The translations under genes and the position numbers were made by a program. DNA of 64,000 nt, from NCBI GenBank assembly GCA_016858145.1, contig JAEHOE010000022.1, forward strand, positions 620,001 to 684,000. Reading direction: 5' to 3'. Under the pieces are notes generated by a model. The model saw only the letters and a program-made list of their open reading frames with translations. It had not been told where the DNA came from and made no database searches. Positions 1-12,200 of this stretch are shown piece after piece. Every line of letters begins with the position of its first letter. Within the stretch, counting starts at the first letter, position 1. This DNA comes from Edaphochlamys debaryana. Taxonomy: Eukaryota > Chlorophyta > Chlorophyceae > Chlamydomonadales.

Positions 1-74
1 CGCCCCCGCTGGTGCTGACTGCCTGAGGCCCCGTCATGCATCATCCCTTTGCTGACGATGCTGCCGGTGCTCAC

Positions 75-3000
75 TGGTGCAGGAGGCGATCAGCTTCCAG
101 TCCCGGTTCTTGGCCTCGTCGTGAACGCGCACCGCCTGCGGATCGGGGTGCAAGCAGAGGGGCACAGTTGATGCAGGGCTGGACGGAAGTGCAACCGCAA
201 GGATAGGGTCTGCGCCGGTGCGCTCTTACGATGCGTCTTCAGATCTGGTTCTTACTGTCGTCGACACCCGCCTCCCACAGCCGCACCTTCCATGCATGTG
301 TTGTTGTCGAAGTTGGGGAGGTGGTGCAGCAGCTCTTCGGTCCTGGGGGCGGAGACGAGGGAAGCGGGAGAGGGGTGAGCAAGGGGGTGACACTCGGCAG
401 GCGGACTGCGATGGGGCGCGCAGTGCCCAGAACAGGGGGGGCAGGGGCGGCCGCCCACCCTCGCCCCAACCCCCAAGCCCCTACCCACCAGCGGCCCCAG
501 AACTCGGCTTGGAACCTGCACGCAGAGGCGGAGGCGGAGGCGGGGGAGGGGCACGGGCAAGGAATCATCCAAGCGGGATGATTAGCAAACAGGTCAAAGA
601 CGCGGAAGGCGGGCGTGGGCCTCGAGTGCAGGATGCGATGGTTACAGCAGGAACCGCCTCCAGAAGGGGATGTATGTCAGGGGTTGTGCAGGGGAGTGCA
701 GGCCCGTGTAGGACAGGGCCGGACAGCTCGTACCCTTCCTGCTCAGCCGCATGCCCCTCTCCCCCGCTCGCTGCTCCGATTGCGCGCCACCCACTGGTTG
801 CGGTAGTACTTGGGGCGGGGGTAGTCGGCGCGCAGCGTGCCGTCATCGTTGTCGTACTGTACGGTGGTGTGCACGCACGTGCGGGAGGGCAAGCACGAGT
901 GGAGGGCGCTGACATCAAATCCATGCTGCCACCACACCGCATGCGGTGGTCATTCTACATGAATTCCCAACGCATACGTGCCCACACGAGCCCATCCCCC
1001 CACTCACAATGCCCAGGGGAGTACTCCCCGGCACTAGTGCCGTCCAGCTCCTTGCCCGCCAGCTGCTTGCCGGCGCCCGCCAGGGTCAGGACGGTGGGCG
1101 CGAAGTCCACGTGGAGGCCGACCTGGAGGTTGGTGGGCGGGCGGTTGGCGGTTGGGGTGATGACAGCGCAAGAGGGTGCCCTTCCTGCTCTGCCACTTTC
1201 CATGCCGCCCCAGTGCGCGGGCCCCTCAGAAGCTCCCCAACCGCTGCCCACTGGGCCCGTCTTGGCCCGCACTGGGCCCCGCCTTGCCGTACCTTGTGGT
1301 TCTCCGGCTTGTCGCTCTTGGAGGCCTTGATGCCAGGGCCGCGGATCAGGAAGGGCACGCGGATATCCTCCTCGTACGGCAGCACCTTGCCCGCGCCGAA
1401 GCGGTGGGTGGCAACCTGAGGGGAGGGGTGGGATGGAGTTTTGTGCTTAGCGTGGAGTGCGTGGGCCCGTGGAGGGAGTGGGCGGGTTGGCGGGCGTGGG
1501 TTGGGTTGGCGGGAGGCTACCGAGCGGGTGCCTCAGGTGCCGATGGGACGACGAGCCGGCACCCGTATGCATGACTAAGCGCTTAGTCGGCAGCCAATCT
1601 CACGTGGTATCCGTTGTCGGCGGTGAAGATTACGTAGGTGTTGTCCAGGGTGCCGGTCTCGTTGAGCACATCGACTGACGGGGGATGGAGATGGAGAGGA
1701 GTGGGTTGGGATTACACAGAGTGTTCTCGCTATTTGAGCCCCTCTTACAAAGCACAGAGCCGGGATGTCCAACTATTGGCTTGCAGGATGCAGTCCTTGA
1801 GGGCTTCGCTGGAAGGGTTGCCGCACTGGGCCTGATCAACTGCCCCCGAATCACACACAGCCCCATCAAGCTTGACCCCCAGGCCTCTCCCCTTTCCCTT
1901 AGCACCCAGAAGCCAGGCAGGTACATCACTTTGGCCCTCTGGCCCTGGCCCGCCGCCTCTCATTCCTGCCCCCACGCCCCTCCTCGTCCCTTTCCCCTGC
2001 GCTGCGACTCACACACCCCTTCCCACTCTCCCACCCCCGCAGGAGAGCTGTGTGACTCACACACGCGGCCAATGATCTCGTCCACTGAGAAGAGCGAGCG
2101 CAGGCGCAGGCGGTAGATCTCCTCCAGGTAGGTCTTGTTATTCTGCTGGGCGCTGGGGGGGACAGAAGGATGCAAGGTGCGGGCGGTAGGGGAGGCGGGG
2201 TGTGGGGAGGGGCTGCGGGTACATGCAGTCAACGTGAGGCGGACTTGGAATGCTGCCTTCGCAGCCCTCGACCGGCCCCTTTACCACCGCCTCAACCCCC
2301 GCTGCCCATCAGTGCGTGCGCGCGGGCCCACGGCTCACAGTGGCAGGGCGCGGATCCACGCGGGCTTGTCGGACACGTCAGCTTCGTACAGGTTGCCCTG
2401 GGGCGTGGCGTCGGGCAGCGTTGCGTCCGAGAAGAGCTCCCAGTGGCGGGGCGCGGGGATGGGTGGGTAGAAGTAGACGGTGGTGCTGCGGGCAGGGGTG
2501 CGTGTGTGCTGACCCTGATCAGTGATTGCTTAAGTAAACCCAAAGCAGCAAAACGTGAGAACCCGTGCGTGTGTGTATTTGTGTGTGGAGAGGACGGGCA
2601 GCGTGGTCGTGGTGGTGAGTTGTGGTACACGATGAGCGGGGTGCTGTACCCCGGCCAAAAGAGGCGTCTCATGTAGCCGCAAGTTGGGGCCGCACGACGC
2701 GGATCACACGGCCGCAAACCCCGCCCTAAGCCGGGCTTCTTACAGCTCGGAACAGGACTCACACTTTTGTCTGGGGATTGGTGAAGATCTGAGTGGAGGT
2801 GTGGGGCGCGATGGGTGAGATCTGGTGGAAGAAGGGCTTGCCGGCGGCGATGGCGGTGCGGAGCTGCGCCAGGGCCTTGTCGCCGACCACGTCGTTCGAG
2901 TACTGCCCCGGGTACTGCACGGGCGCGGCGCCGTTCCTGTACGGCGTACGGAATGGCGGTTAGCGGGACCAGCGGGCGCGGGAGCAAGGACTGTTGGCAG

Positions 3001-4841
3001 GCGGGAGTATGTTCTCCAACACAGGTGCCGAGTGCTCGAGGCAACGCGGTCAAAGGTGCGTGTGGAAGGCGTTAGTGGGGCACGGTACGCCAGGGAGCAG
3101 TCAACTCAGTGGTTACGTGTCTGACGCTCTGACCTGGAGAAGCCGGGGTTGTTATAGTCAAACATGTACGGCGTCAGCAGAGCGTCGATGTCGGTCCAGC
3201 CCTTGGGCTGCGGGGCGGGCGATGGGCGGACCGCGGTGACTCGGGGGAGTGGGGGTTTCTTAGTGGGACGAGGCACGCGCATGGGGTGCAAGTGGCAACG
3301 ACGCCAGGCTGCATAGCGCCTGGGAGCTCAGCCACATGCGCTAACAGCTCCCATCAGCCCACACAGCGATGACACGCGCTCGCCCTTGTCCAGCTCCTAG
3401 TCCCCCTTCACAGAGTTCACACCCATTGCCGCGCCTTTGTTTCTCCGGCTCATAAAAGCAGCCCTTCACATCCTTTCCTCCCGGTAAGCCGGTAACCCCC
3501 ACGCACCGGGTTGGCGTAGTTACCGACGCTGTAGTCCACCAGGAACTTGCCCACCTGTGGCGGTTGACAGTTGGTGGTTGGCAGGTGGTTCAGAGAGCTG
3601 CGTGTACGCCCCTTGTGCTCCTGCCCCCTCACCTCGCTCTCCCTGCGTAATAAGGCATGCAACGTAGAACCTCCAACACCCCTGTTTGTCCCACCCCCCC
3701 TCCCCCACACCCCCCAGCCCCCCCAGGCCTCACGTAGTAGGTGTTGTACCCCAGGTCCTGCAGCCAGCCGGGGAGGTACGAGTTGTCGATGCCCAGGGAC
3801 TTCCACTTCGTGTAGCCGCCTGGGGGGGGAAGGGCGGGGTAGAAGGAGATGGACCGTCGTTCAATACGTGGATCAACAACGAAACGGGCCACGGGACGAC
3901 GGGAGCAGTTCGTCGTTCGTCCGTCATCACGCTATCCCAGTGCCCAGTCCCCCGTGCAGCTGTGCAGCCCCAGCTCCCCCCCCAGTGCAGCCCAGGGTCC
4001 CAGTCCCTCCCCCAACTGGCCCAAGCCCCCACCGTACGGCCCCAGGACGTCGGTGAAGTTTGTATTATGCGCGAACTGGCCGCGTAGCCAGTTGGTGCGG
4101 GAGGGGCAGCACACCTGCGGGTGTGGGGGGGGGGGGCCGGCGGGGGCAGGCTTAAGAGCACGCACTGTTTGCGGCTATCCGGGTCTGCCCCCTCAGCCGG
4201 CGAGGGGAGGTTTCAAGCGGACACTTGTATGGCATGCTGATGATCTACTCCGGCGGATCTGCAAAAATATCTTGTACGGCATGCTGATGAAGCGCTACGG
4301 CGGATCTGCGAAGATCTCATCGCACGCACCGGCGTGGTCACATAGTAGTTGTCGAGCTCAACGCCCGGGTAACGGATCCACTTGTGCAGGTTGGGCATAT
4401 AGCGCGGGTGGGTGGAGTTCTGGGTAGCGTCTTGGTCATCCTGTCAGGAAAGAGGGGCGCGACATGGCAGGGTCAGAAGCTCAGAACCGGGGACGGAACC
4501 CCCCGCGGGCCAGCGTCGAAGCCTCGAGCGAAGGGCTCGTGTGAGTGGCAAGTTGGGGTGTATCTGGGGTGCAGTGTCTTCGATGCCGGTAACGAGCTCA
4601 GGGGCTCCTGGCTAACACCCGATGAGTCGAGCTGGATCGTGCGCCGTTCGGCCGCGACTGATAGAGTGAGGCCCAGCGGTCAGGAAGGGTGAGATGGTGT
4701 TGGCGACGGGACGACTTTACCCCGCGCACTTACTGTGATGATGACGATGAAGTTCGGGGGCTTGGTCTGCGCGATCGCCAGTGCTGGCAGGCCGATCGTC
4801 AGCAGCAGCGAGACTAGAGCTCGAGGGATTGTCTGGAGCAT
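75..4841 (-). CDS. Arylsulfatase, left tandem copy; 3' end outside window; apparently frameshifted
   Basis: Sulfatase-family gene expected to encode a secreted (periplasmic) enzyme that releases sulfate from aromatic sulfate esters. The ATG at 4841 opens a signal peptide (ALVSLLLTIGLPALAIA) followed by KPPNFIVIIT, the usual sulfatase N-terminus. Exon 3 carries the formylglycine motif CCPSRTNWLRG. Later exons are TPYMFDYNNPGFSR, TADNGYH and GLHVDFAPTVL. Fifteen of the 18 exons of the right-hand copy are visible; the last seen is 75-135 and the gene leaves the window at the left edge. Relative to that copy, exon 12 has a 16-bp insertion (about 1023-1038) and exon 14 a 4-bp insertion (about 293-296). 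The two together do not restore frame, and I found no good alternative donor that would. It is either a young pseudogene or affected by sequence errors. The family call is firm; whether it is functional is doubtful. Confidence 0.8.
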
Positions 4842-5404
4842 GGTTGTGCCCGCCACGTGGCGACAAGGAGGAGCACTCAAGAGAGCGTAGCTTGAGCGCA
4901 GTGATGCCACGACAGTGCCAGAGCGGTACTTGTGTAGGGCGGGGTGCCGCAGGAACGCCGGCATCTGGCTTGTGCACGCCGCCGCCGCAGCGATCGATTG
5001 ATGGATGCAAGCCGGCCCGCGTGTAACCGGCAGGCCAGAGCCCGCCACCAAAGGGCTCTCGATTGAGAAGACTAGCGAACGATCCCGGGAAAGCCTTCGT
5101 CGCAACGAAGTCTGTCGATGCTGTCGACTGCCTCGCCAACTGCCGCTGCGCCGCGAGGAGCGCATGTCAACCTGCGTGGCCTGGCTGTCCTGTGTTGTCT
5201 GATATTGCCTGATAACCGGGACGTCGCGATCCTGGCCCAATGGTGGCTTAGGGCTCGAACCATTTGCCCCAGCGTTGCGAGCTGCGAGGATGGAGCCTTA
5301 GCGCCAGGCGTTTGTATACTTAGCGCAACGTGCAGCACCCTGGGCTTGCAGCTTGTCGGGAAAGCGCGAGCGGCACCTCGACAGCTGCGGGATCCACGCG
5401 CGAG
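4842..5404 (-). promoter_or_regulatory. Upstream region of the left arylsulfatase, duplicated at 15478-16044
   Basis: This block aligns by eye with the region upstream of the right copy. Shared stretches include gacagtgccagagcgg, ataaccgggacgtcgcgatc and, at the far end, ctgcgggatccacgcgcgag, after which the two copies diverge. It therefore marks one boundary of the duplicated unit. Where the right copy has a TATA-like TACATAAG (minus strand, near 15,570), this copy reads TACACAAG. I did not identify a defined sulfur-response element. Confidence 0.5.
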
Positions 5405-5448
5405 CGTCTATACTATTAAGGGAGATGGCCCCCTCGCGCCCATGCAGC

Positions 5449-5836
5449 CTGCATGGGTTTGGTCGCGTAACGTTCTTGCGCCTGTTGGCTCCGCTGCCAG
5501 GGGCATTTGTTACTTTGTGTTGCCCTGTTTCCAGTGGTGGCTTTGGTATGCCGCGAGGTGCCGGCGTTTGCGAGAACGCCCTCTTCAGGGGCTTGGTCGC
5601 GTAACGTTTTTGCGTCTTTTCGCTCCGCTGTTTATCGCATCACATACTATGTGTTGTTCTGTTTCCAGAGATGGCTTTGGTGCGCCGCAAGGTGCCGGCG
5701 TTCGCGACTTTGCCCTGTACAGGGGCTTGGTCGCGTAACGTTCTTGCGCCTTTCGGCCCCACTCCCTATTGCTGCAAATACTCTGTGTTGCCCTGTTCCC
5801 AGAGGTGGCTTTGGTGTGCCGCGAGGTGCCCGCGTA
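5449..5836. repeat. Tandem repeat, about 134-bp unit, three degenerate copies
   Basis: The string ggtcgcgtaacgtt recurs at 5461, 5595 and 5729, a period of 134 bp. Each copy is followed by conserved ttgcgcc, tgtgttgccctgtt, ggtggctttgg and gccgcgaggtgc segments. The units differ at several positions. No coding role is evident. The array begins just past the boundary of the duplicated arylsulfatase unit. Confidence 0.75.
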
Positions 5837-6104
5837 AACGCACTGTCTGTCGCATGCGCCCGGTGCGCCCGGTGGCCCCGGTGCAGCTGCTTGACCGCTA
5901 TCCCCACAACCAAGCCAACTTGACTATCCATAAACAACTTCCTTTTCACCTGCCTGCCACCGTCCCCTTTGTGGCTCCGGCCTCTCCATTCGCGCTTCTC
6001 CTCTGCTTGGCGCTGCTGCCCGTCTCCTCCTGTATCGCCCCTCTATTGGTGAGCTTATGCATTAGCAGCGAGCTTGCACTCATATCGCGGCACTTGCGGG
6101 AACG

Positions 6105-7010
6105 TTGACCTTGCCATCTTTCAAGTCAACAACAACAGCTTCGCCGTTCTGCTCCGTGTGCGCCCCGCAGGTGCCGCTGTGTATGCAGACACCTGTATCA
6201 GGACCTCTAAGCCAGGGCGCTGGCCGCGCGGGCGGCTGGCGCGCGTCGCAAGACGATGCTGACCGGCAGCGAGCATACTCTGCTCGGCGCGCCCGCGAAG
6301 CCGACCGTCGCGAGGAAATCAATGCCGCACGGCGACGGCGCTATGCTGCACGTCGGAATGCACACAACGAGCACGAGGACTACCTGCCCTCGCAAGGCAC
6401 GAACCCTGTGCTCGCCGCTGTGCCGCAGCAGGCTGCTGCACCCCACCCCCATCACGCCGTACCTTCTCCAGCGGTGCCCCTGGACCCCGCTCCTCCTCCA
6501 CCGCCTCCGCCTCCGCCCCACCTTCCCCCCCAGCCCCAGCCCCTCCTTCCCCCTCCCCCACAACCCCAGCCCCTCCTTCCCCCTCCCCCACAGCCCCAGC
6601 CCCTCCTTCCCCCTCCCCCACAGCCCCAGCCCCTCCTTCCCCCTCCCCCACAGCCCCAGCCCCTCCTTCCCCCCCAGCCGCAGCCCCAGCCCCTCCTTCC
6701 CCCGCCCAATCTCCTCCAGGCACCAGTCCCCCCGCATCCTCTGTTGGCGCCACTTGCCCCAGACCCCTACCTCGCAGCCACCCTGGCAGCAACGGTTCAA
6801 CTCCTTCCTTCACCAGCGGCCCCCGACATGGGCCTCATGATTCAGCTCAGTGCCGCGCCTCAGCCTGTGCGTCTCGGACTGATGTGCCTTCTGCTCGATG
6901 TTCGGGCTATCTATAAGGGAGATGCCCCCCCCACTGCATGGGCCCTGCATTGGCGTGGCCCGGTGGCCGTCGAACGCTTTCGCAACCTTTCGGCCCTCTG
7001 GTGTTTTTAG
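6105..7010 (+). CDS. Unassigned Pro/Gln-rich open frame, possibly transposon-derived
   Basis: An open frame of about 300 codons that I do not recognise. Its first third is basic and Arg-rich, with motifs such as AREADRREEINAARRRRYA. The middle is a run of QPQPLLPPPP decapeptides encoded by a 30-bp minisatellite, and the rest is Ala/Leu/Pro-rich. There is no signal peptide or known domain. Gly/Pro-rich open frames arise easily in this GC-rich genome, and the opposite strand is open here too, so it may not be a gene. The Arg-rich segment resembles accessory frames of some algal transposons, but that is only an impression. Start and exon structure are uncertain. Confidence 0.2.
   Translation: MTLPSFKSTTTASPFCSVCAPQVPLCMQTPVSGPLSQGAGRAGGWRASQDDADRQRAYSARRAREADRREEINAARRRRYAARRNAHNEHEDYLPSQGTNPVLAAVPQQAAAPHPHHAVPSPAVPLDPAPPPPPPPPPHLPPQPQPLLPPPPQPQPLLPPPPQPQPLLPPPPQPQPLLPPPPQPQPLLPPQPQPQPLLPPPNLLQAPVPPHPLLAPLAPDPYLAATLAATVQLLPSPAAPDMGLMIQLSAAPQPVRLGLMCLLLDVRAIYKGDAPPTAWALHWRGPVAVERFRNLSALWCF
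6531..6710. repeat. 30-bp minisatellite, six copies
   Basis: The unit cagccccagcccctccttcc plus ten more C-rich bases is repeated at 6531, 6561, 6591, 6621, 6651 and 6681. The first four units are almost identical and the last two diverge at their 3' ends. In the plus frame it encodes QPQPLLPPPP. Confidence 0.9.
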
Positions 7011-9276
7011 TAGATAGGCTATGTTGCCACATATCCAGTGGTATCCCGGGGTGGGCTCCTGGGGCCCGTACTCGCGAGAATGTACCCAGGATGGGCATGG
7101 TCGTCAACGCTTTCGTCCCATCCGGCGTTCCGGCCTGTCTGCTTGCCCCTTCCGAACGCGTGGGATCCCACACACCCACGGGTGCCCTCAATTGGGCGAA
7201 GGGGGCCCTGGGCACTCACAACCTGGAGCTGGGCAGGTTGATGGTCAGAGGGAGGGGATCAGGGGATTGGACGTGGGGCTGGCTACAGGGGAGCAAAAGG
7301 AGCCAATGGGAGGCCGGGTGAGCACCTGGGCGGGGGTGAGCGGGCCGGGAGGGGAGGGCGACTCTCGGACGGGAGAGCGGGCACGGGTCGGCGGAACAAA
7401 CGGCGAAACAAACTGTGCAGCGATAGTGTCGGCCCAGCACGCTGTCCTTCCTGTGCGAAGCACGGGTCCCTGCTAGTCAAAATTGCCCGCCACTTGTTTG
7501 GGCGATGGTGTGTTAGATGTGATGTGCAGTGAACAGGTTGTCACAGGGCGTGCGAGGCATGGACTGAAACGCTGCAAACAGTGCAAAGCTGCAGCAGCCC
7601 GGCAGTTGCCATAGCGCCGCGGGTTTTCAAAGCCGAATTTGTCTCCGATGAGACATACACACTCATAGCATGCGCAGCTGCGGTGTCTGATAGCGATGAT
7701 TTGTGCAAGCCGTCGCGACACGCACTTGCATGTCGGCCGAGGGAGGTCTCACAGAGGTAGCCTAAATGTAAATCAGGTCGATGGGATGGTCGGCCGGGCC
7801 TGTGCAGCCCTCTTGAGGGAGGCAAAGGTCGGCATGCCCCGTTCGGTGCACCACCGGCCCTCGGTCACTCGCGAGTCGCGTACTTGCGCACACGCTCCGC
7901 AAGTGCCTAGGCCGCTCAAATGCGCTGTCATCGTCCTGATAGCGCGAAGGCACGCAACGATGCCGGGTTTGGCACGTACCCGCTCGGCGCCTCCCCGGGG
8001 GGGCATGAGAAGCGGGTCTACTCCACGTATACCCACCCCACTTGGGTACATAGTCGTCCGCGGCCGGCAGGCATGCCCCGTTCGCGGTCCCATCCTAAGT
8101 GACCTTGTACAGCAAATAGATTCACCAGCCAGCTAAACCGATCACCCCCCATTATGCGACGCCAGGCACCGCGGCCCTACGCCCCGTTGTCTAAAAGAAC
8201 CCCCCCCCAGTCTACACTACAGGAGATGGGCCCCAAACCCCTCTACGGCACAGTGACTTTGAGCTCATATGTCTGTTTGGATATCGATGTTGGACACTGG
8301 ATGTGCCCCAGGAGTCGACCCAGGAGGTTACCATCGTCAAGCTGGGTGGAGGCGGTGGCCCCGGCGGGCTGAGCACCTGAGGTGAACCCCATCCACACCA
8401 GGAGGATTCTCCTGATCCACACAGCTTGAGGCAACCAGACTACAAAATTGCGCGGTGGCAGCTTGCAAGGACGGCCGTGTTACAGATCTTAATCCACAGG
8501 CAAGGAAAGTTGCCCAGAATGTTTGGTTGCGGTCGAGACTGATGACTTGTGGCCACGAAGTCCGGCAGAGTGCCCTGGTCCGAGCGCGTACGTACGCCCG
8601 CAAGACCACACAACGCCGCTTCACAGGTCAAAGCGCAATATACACGGCACCGAAACGACACTGTACCCAACGTGCCCCCACTATTGTTCTGATCACATTT
8701 GCACTTCAAAGTCCCCGCAGCAACCTGCTTTCTTCAACCACGAATCCCTGGGGATCCCAGAGAGTCGTGAGCACAGCGGAATCACGGAATGAACCACATC
8801 CGACCCACATGTCAGGCCTCCTCAGGCATAATTGCCGGATGGCGACACGCATTCGTCTTGAAAGACCCCAACAAAGCGTTTGGCGAACACACGTGCAGGG
8901 AAGATCACGCCCGCCTACGCCGGAGGCCAACGAAACTCATTCCGGCGCACGCTCGTAACATGAGCCTCGAGGCCTGAAGTTACGCACAGACCCTTGCCAC
9001 ATGCGCTCTTGCTCGCATGCAAAGCCTTGCAAGAGTTGACTTCCCAACCTGCTGGCTGCGGATTATGTACCAGTGAGCATACGCACGCATCGCAGCTCAA
9101 AACACGCGTGTGGGGCCGCGTCCCGGACAAAATCTTGTCCCAGCGGGGCCCCTGCTCCAGGGAGGCCAGTGCCCGCCCGCCGCAATAACGCCCGTCGACA
9201 GCACAGCTAGCTAGTCCCCGGCAGTCGTCTCGGCAAGCGCACAGTGCACAGTCTCCTGTCACAAGTGCTTGCTTGC
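7011..9276. other. Region between the arylsulfatase copies, no gene seen
   Basis: About 2.3 kb with short, mutually inconsistent open frames and no splice-consistent coding block on either strand. Base composition is more mixed than in neighbouring exons. It should contain the 3' untranslated region of the right arylsulfatase, whose stop is at 9277-9279 on the minus strand. I see no clear TTACA (reverse of TGTAA) close to that stop. Confidence 0.5.
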
Positions 9277-12200
9277 CTAAGCGAGGTAGATGTCATAGTT
9301 CTCAAAGAGCTTGCCAATGTCGAGATCGAGCACCTCCTGAGGCACCGGCCGGGCGTGCTTCTCCACGTCAGCAATGAAGACCACGTCGGAGGAGGTGGTG
9401 CCGGCGGCGGCGTTGGAGGCGGCGGCGGCGGCACCGCTGGCCAGGTCGCGGCGGCGGCCCTTGGCGGCGGCGGCGTCGATCTGAGCCCGGAACTGGGAGA
9501 CCTCGTTATCCTTGACCTGGGGCGAGCGGATCCAGCCGGGTCGAGGTGGGATCAGGTGGATCTAGCGGGATGAATGGGATCGGGTGCGGCGTACGGCAGC
9601 AGCAGGGGGACCAGGGGCTGCAGGGGCACTTCACGCAGGGGCGGATACGAAAGGGATGTTTCGGCTGGTACAACGGATCGTACCTGGTACGGCAGGCAGT
9701 TCTTGAACCTGAACGGCGTAATGTCATCGTAAACGGAGTCGTACTTGCCCTGCAGGGCCTGGGCCCAGCTCTGCACCTCGCCGCTCGGGTGGAGGACCTG
9801 AACAGGGACAGAGGAGAGACTCCAGTCAATACTTGGTTACTTCACCTTGCCCTGACAGACGCACAGTGCAGCAGGGCCGGGGGCGGGGGTTGGGGGTTGG
9901 GCCGGGGTGGCGGGGATATTATGGCCGATATGATGGCAGATGGCGGATGGGGGACGGCGACGGGTGGGGCAAGCGGGCGGGGCACGCGGGTGGCGGAGGT
10001 CGGGGGCTTGCCCTTGCCTCGCCCCTTTGCTTGCTGTTCGCTCAAACCGGTTTGCTTCTCTAGCCCAGCAGCCACTAACACTAAGGGCTAGCAGCGGCGC
10101 CACCTCAGCGCGACCGGCGCGCCCTCGCCACCGGCCAAGCGCCAGCACGCCCCGCCCCACTTTTATGTGCCCCGGGGCTGCTGTGACAGCCGCCCCGCGA
10201 CCTAGGGCACCGTGAGCCGCCAGACATCTGCGCAAATGCTCGGGCCAGCCCCTATCTGTCCCTATTCGAGGGGCTGCAGGTTGGCTTGGCCAGGCCCCCG
10301 CTGGCCCACGCAGGCCCCCCCATTCGCGTGCCCAAACTCTGGCCCTAACGGAACGTGGGTGCGGTTGGGTCGACGCCTGCATCATCTACCATGTCTGTCG
10401 GCCTGTCTGTCTGATTGTCTGTTTGTTTGTCCACCCACCTTCCATGGGTTGGAGCACGACTCCCCGCGGCACACCGCCAGTACCGCCAGCAGCCCCTCCA
10501 GGCGGGAGCGCACGCGCTTATCGGCCTTGGCGTAGATGTTGCGGAGCTCGCCGCGGTCGTACGTGAGGTCGTACAGCTCACGCTCGTCTGTTAGTAAGGG
10601 ATGAGTAATGAGGTGAGTGAGCAAGGTGAGGATGATGTGGGAGGTGAAGGGGCCACGTGTGCCTGGCCTGGTGTGATATGGTACGGCAGGGATGCGTCAA
10701 CGTCCGCGCGTGCTGGGGTGATGCTAACGGGCTGTAGCCCCTGGCAGCCCTGCATGGCATCATGCCAACATCCTCCCTTTGCTGCTGATGCTGGTGCTCA
10801 CTGGTGCATGAGGCGATCAGCTTCCAGTCCCGGTTCTTGGCCTCGTCGTGAACGCGCACCGCCTGCGGATCGGGGTGCGAGCAGAGGGGCACGGTTGATG
10901 CAGGGCGGATGGGATTGCTACCGCAACAAGGACTGCGCCGGCACGCTTACGATGCATGACTGTCGTAGGGCTGTGCCGTCCTGTCTCCTGGATCGACCCC
11001 CGCCTCCCGCAGCCGCACCTTCCATGTGTTGTTGGCGTAGATCGAGAGGTGGTGCAGCAGCTCGTCGGACCTGGGGGCGGGGAGGAGCGGGAGAGGTGTG
11101 TTCAGGGCTGCTCGTGTAAAAGCCGAGATAGGTGTAGGCGCGTTGATTAGCCGGCCGGCCTTAGATACGGAACCGAAAGCCCGAGGAGTCCGAAGCCCGA
11201 CCCGGAAGAGGTGTGTGTGAGAGTGTAGCACAAGCCCCCAAAGCGTCCAGCCGGCTGCTCAGTCTCAGAACAGGGCGAGAGGGCGGTCGCGTGCGTGCCT
11301 ACAGTCCCACCCAACCCCCGAGCCCCCACCCACCAGCGGCCCCAGAACTCGGCTTGGAACCTGCACACAGAGGCGGAGGCGGGGAAGGGGCACGGGCAAG
11401 GGCAAGGGATGGTTGGAGCGCGATGATAAGCGGACGGAGCAGGGCGGCGTAAGGCAGGGCCGGACAGCGCGACCCCCTTGCTGCTAGCCGCATGCCCCCC
11501 CTCGCTGCTCCGCTTGCGCCACCCACTGGTTGCGGTAGTACTTGGGGCGGGGGTAGTCGGCCCGCAGCGTGCCGTCATCGTTGTCGTACTGTACGGCGGT
11601 GTGCACGCACGTGCGGGAGGGCAAGCGCTAATGAGCGGCGCTTTGCTCCACCAAATGCATGCGGCATAGAGCAGTAGTGATTTTGTAAGCACAGTCATGA
11701 CCTAACGCCCACACCAGACCATAGGAGCCCATCCAGCCTCCACCCACAATGCCCAGGGGAGTGCCGTCCAGCTCCTTGCCCGCCAGCTGCTTGCCGGCGC
11801 CCGCCAGCGTCAGGACGGTGGGCGCGAAGTCCACGTGGAGGCCGACCTGGAGGTTGGTGGGCGGGTGGTTGGCGGTTGGGGTGATAAAAGGGCGCACGAG
11901 GGTGCACCTCCGGCTTTGCCACTTCCCACGCCGCCCTCGTGCACGAGCCCCTCTGAAGCCCCCCAACAACGGCCCTCTGGGCCCGTCTTGGGCCCCAGTG
12001 GGCCTCGCCCTGCCGTACCTTGTGGTTCTCCGGCTTGTCGCTCTTGGAGGCCTTGATGCCGGGGCCGCGGATCAGGAAGGGCACACGGATCTCCTCCTCG
12101 TACGGCAGCACCTTGCCCGCGCCGAAGCGGTGGGTGGCAACCTGAGGGGAGGAGGTGGTTGGAGCTTGATGGAAAGAGAGCAGGTGTAGAGGAGGTAAGG

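Noticed and set aside
6207..6813. Gly-rich frames on the minus strand
   Set aside because: They are complements of the Pro-encoding minisatellite.
9277..9800. Possible third arylsulfatase gene (isolated exons ending FENYDIYLA)
   Set aside because: Phases and order show these are the last two exons of the right copy, not a separate gene.
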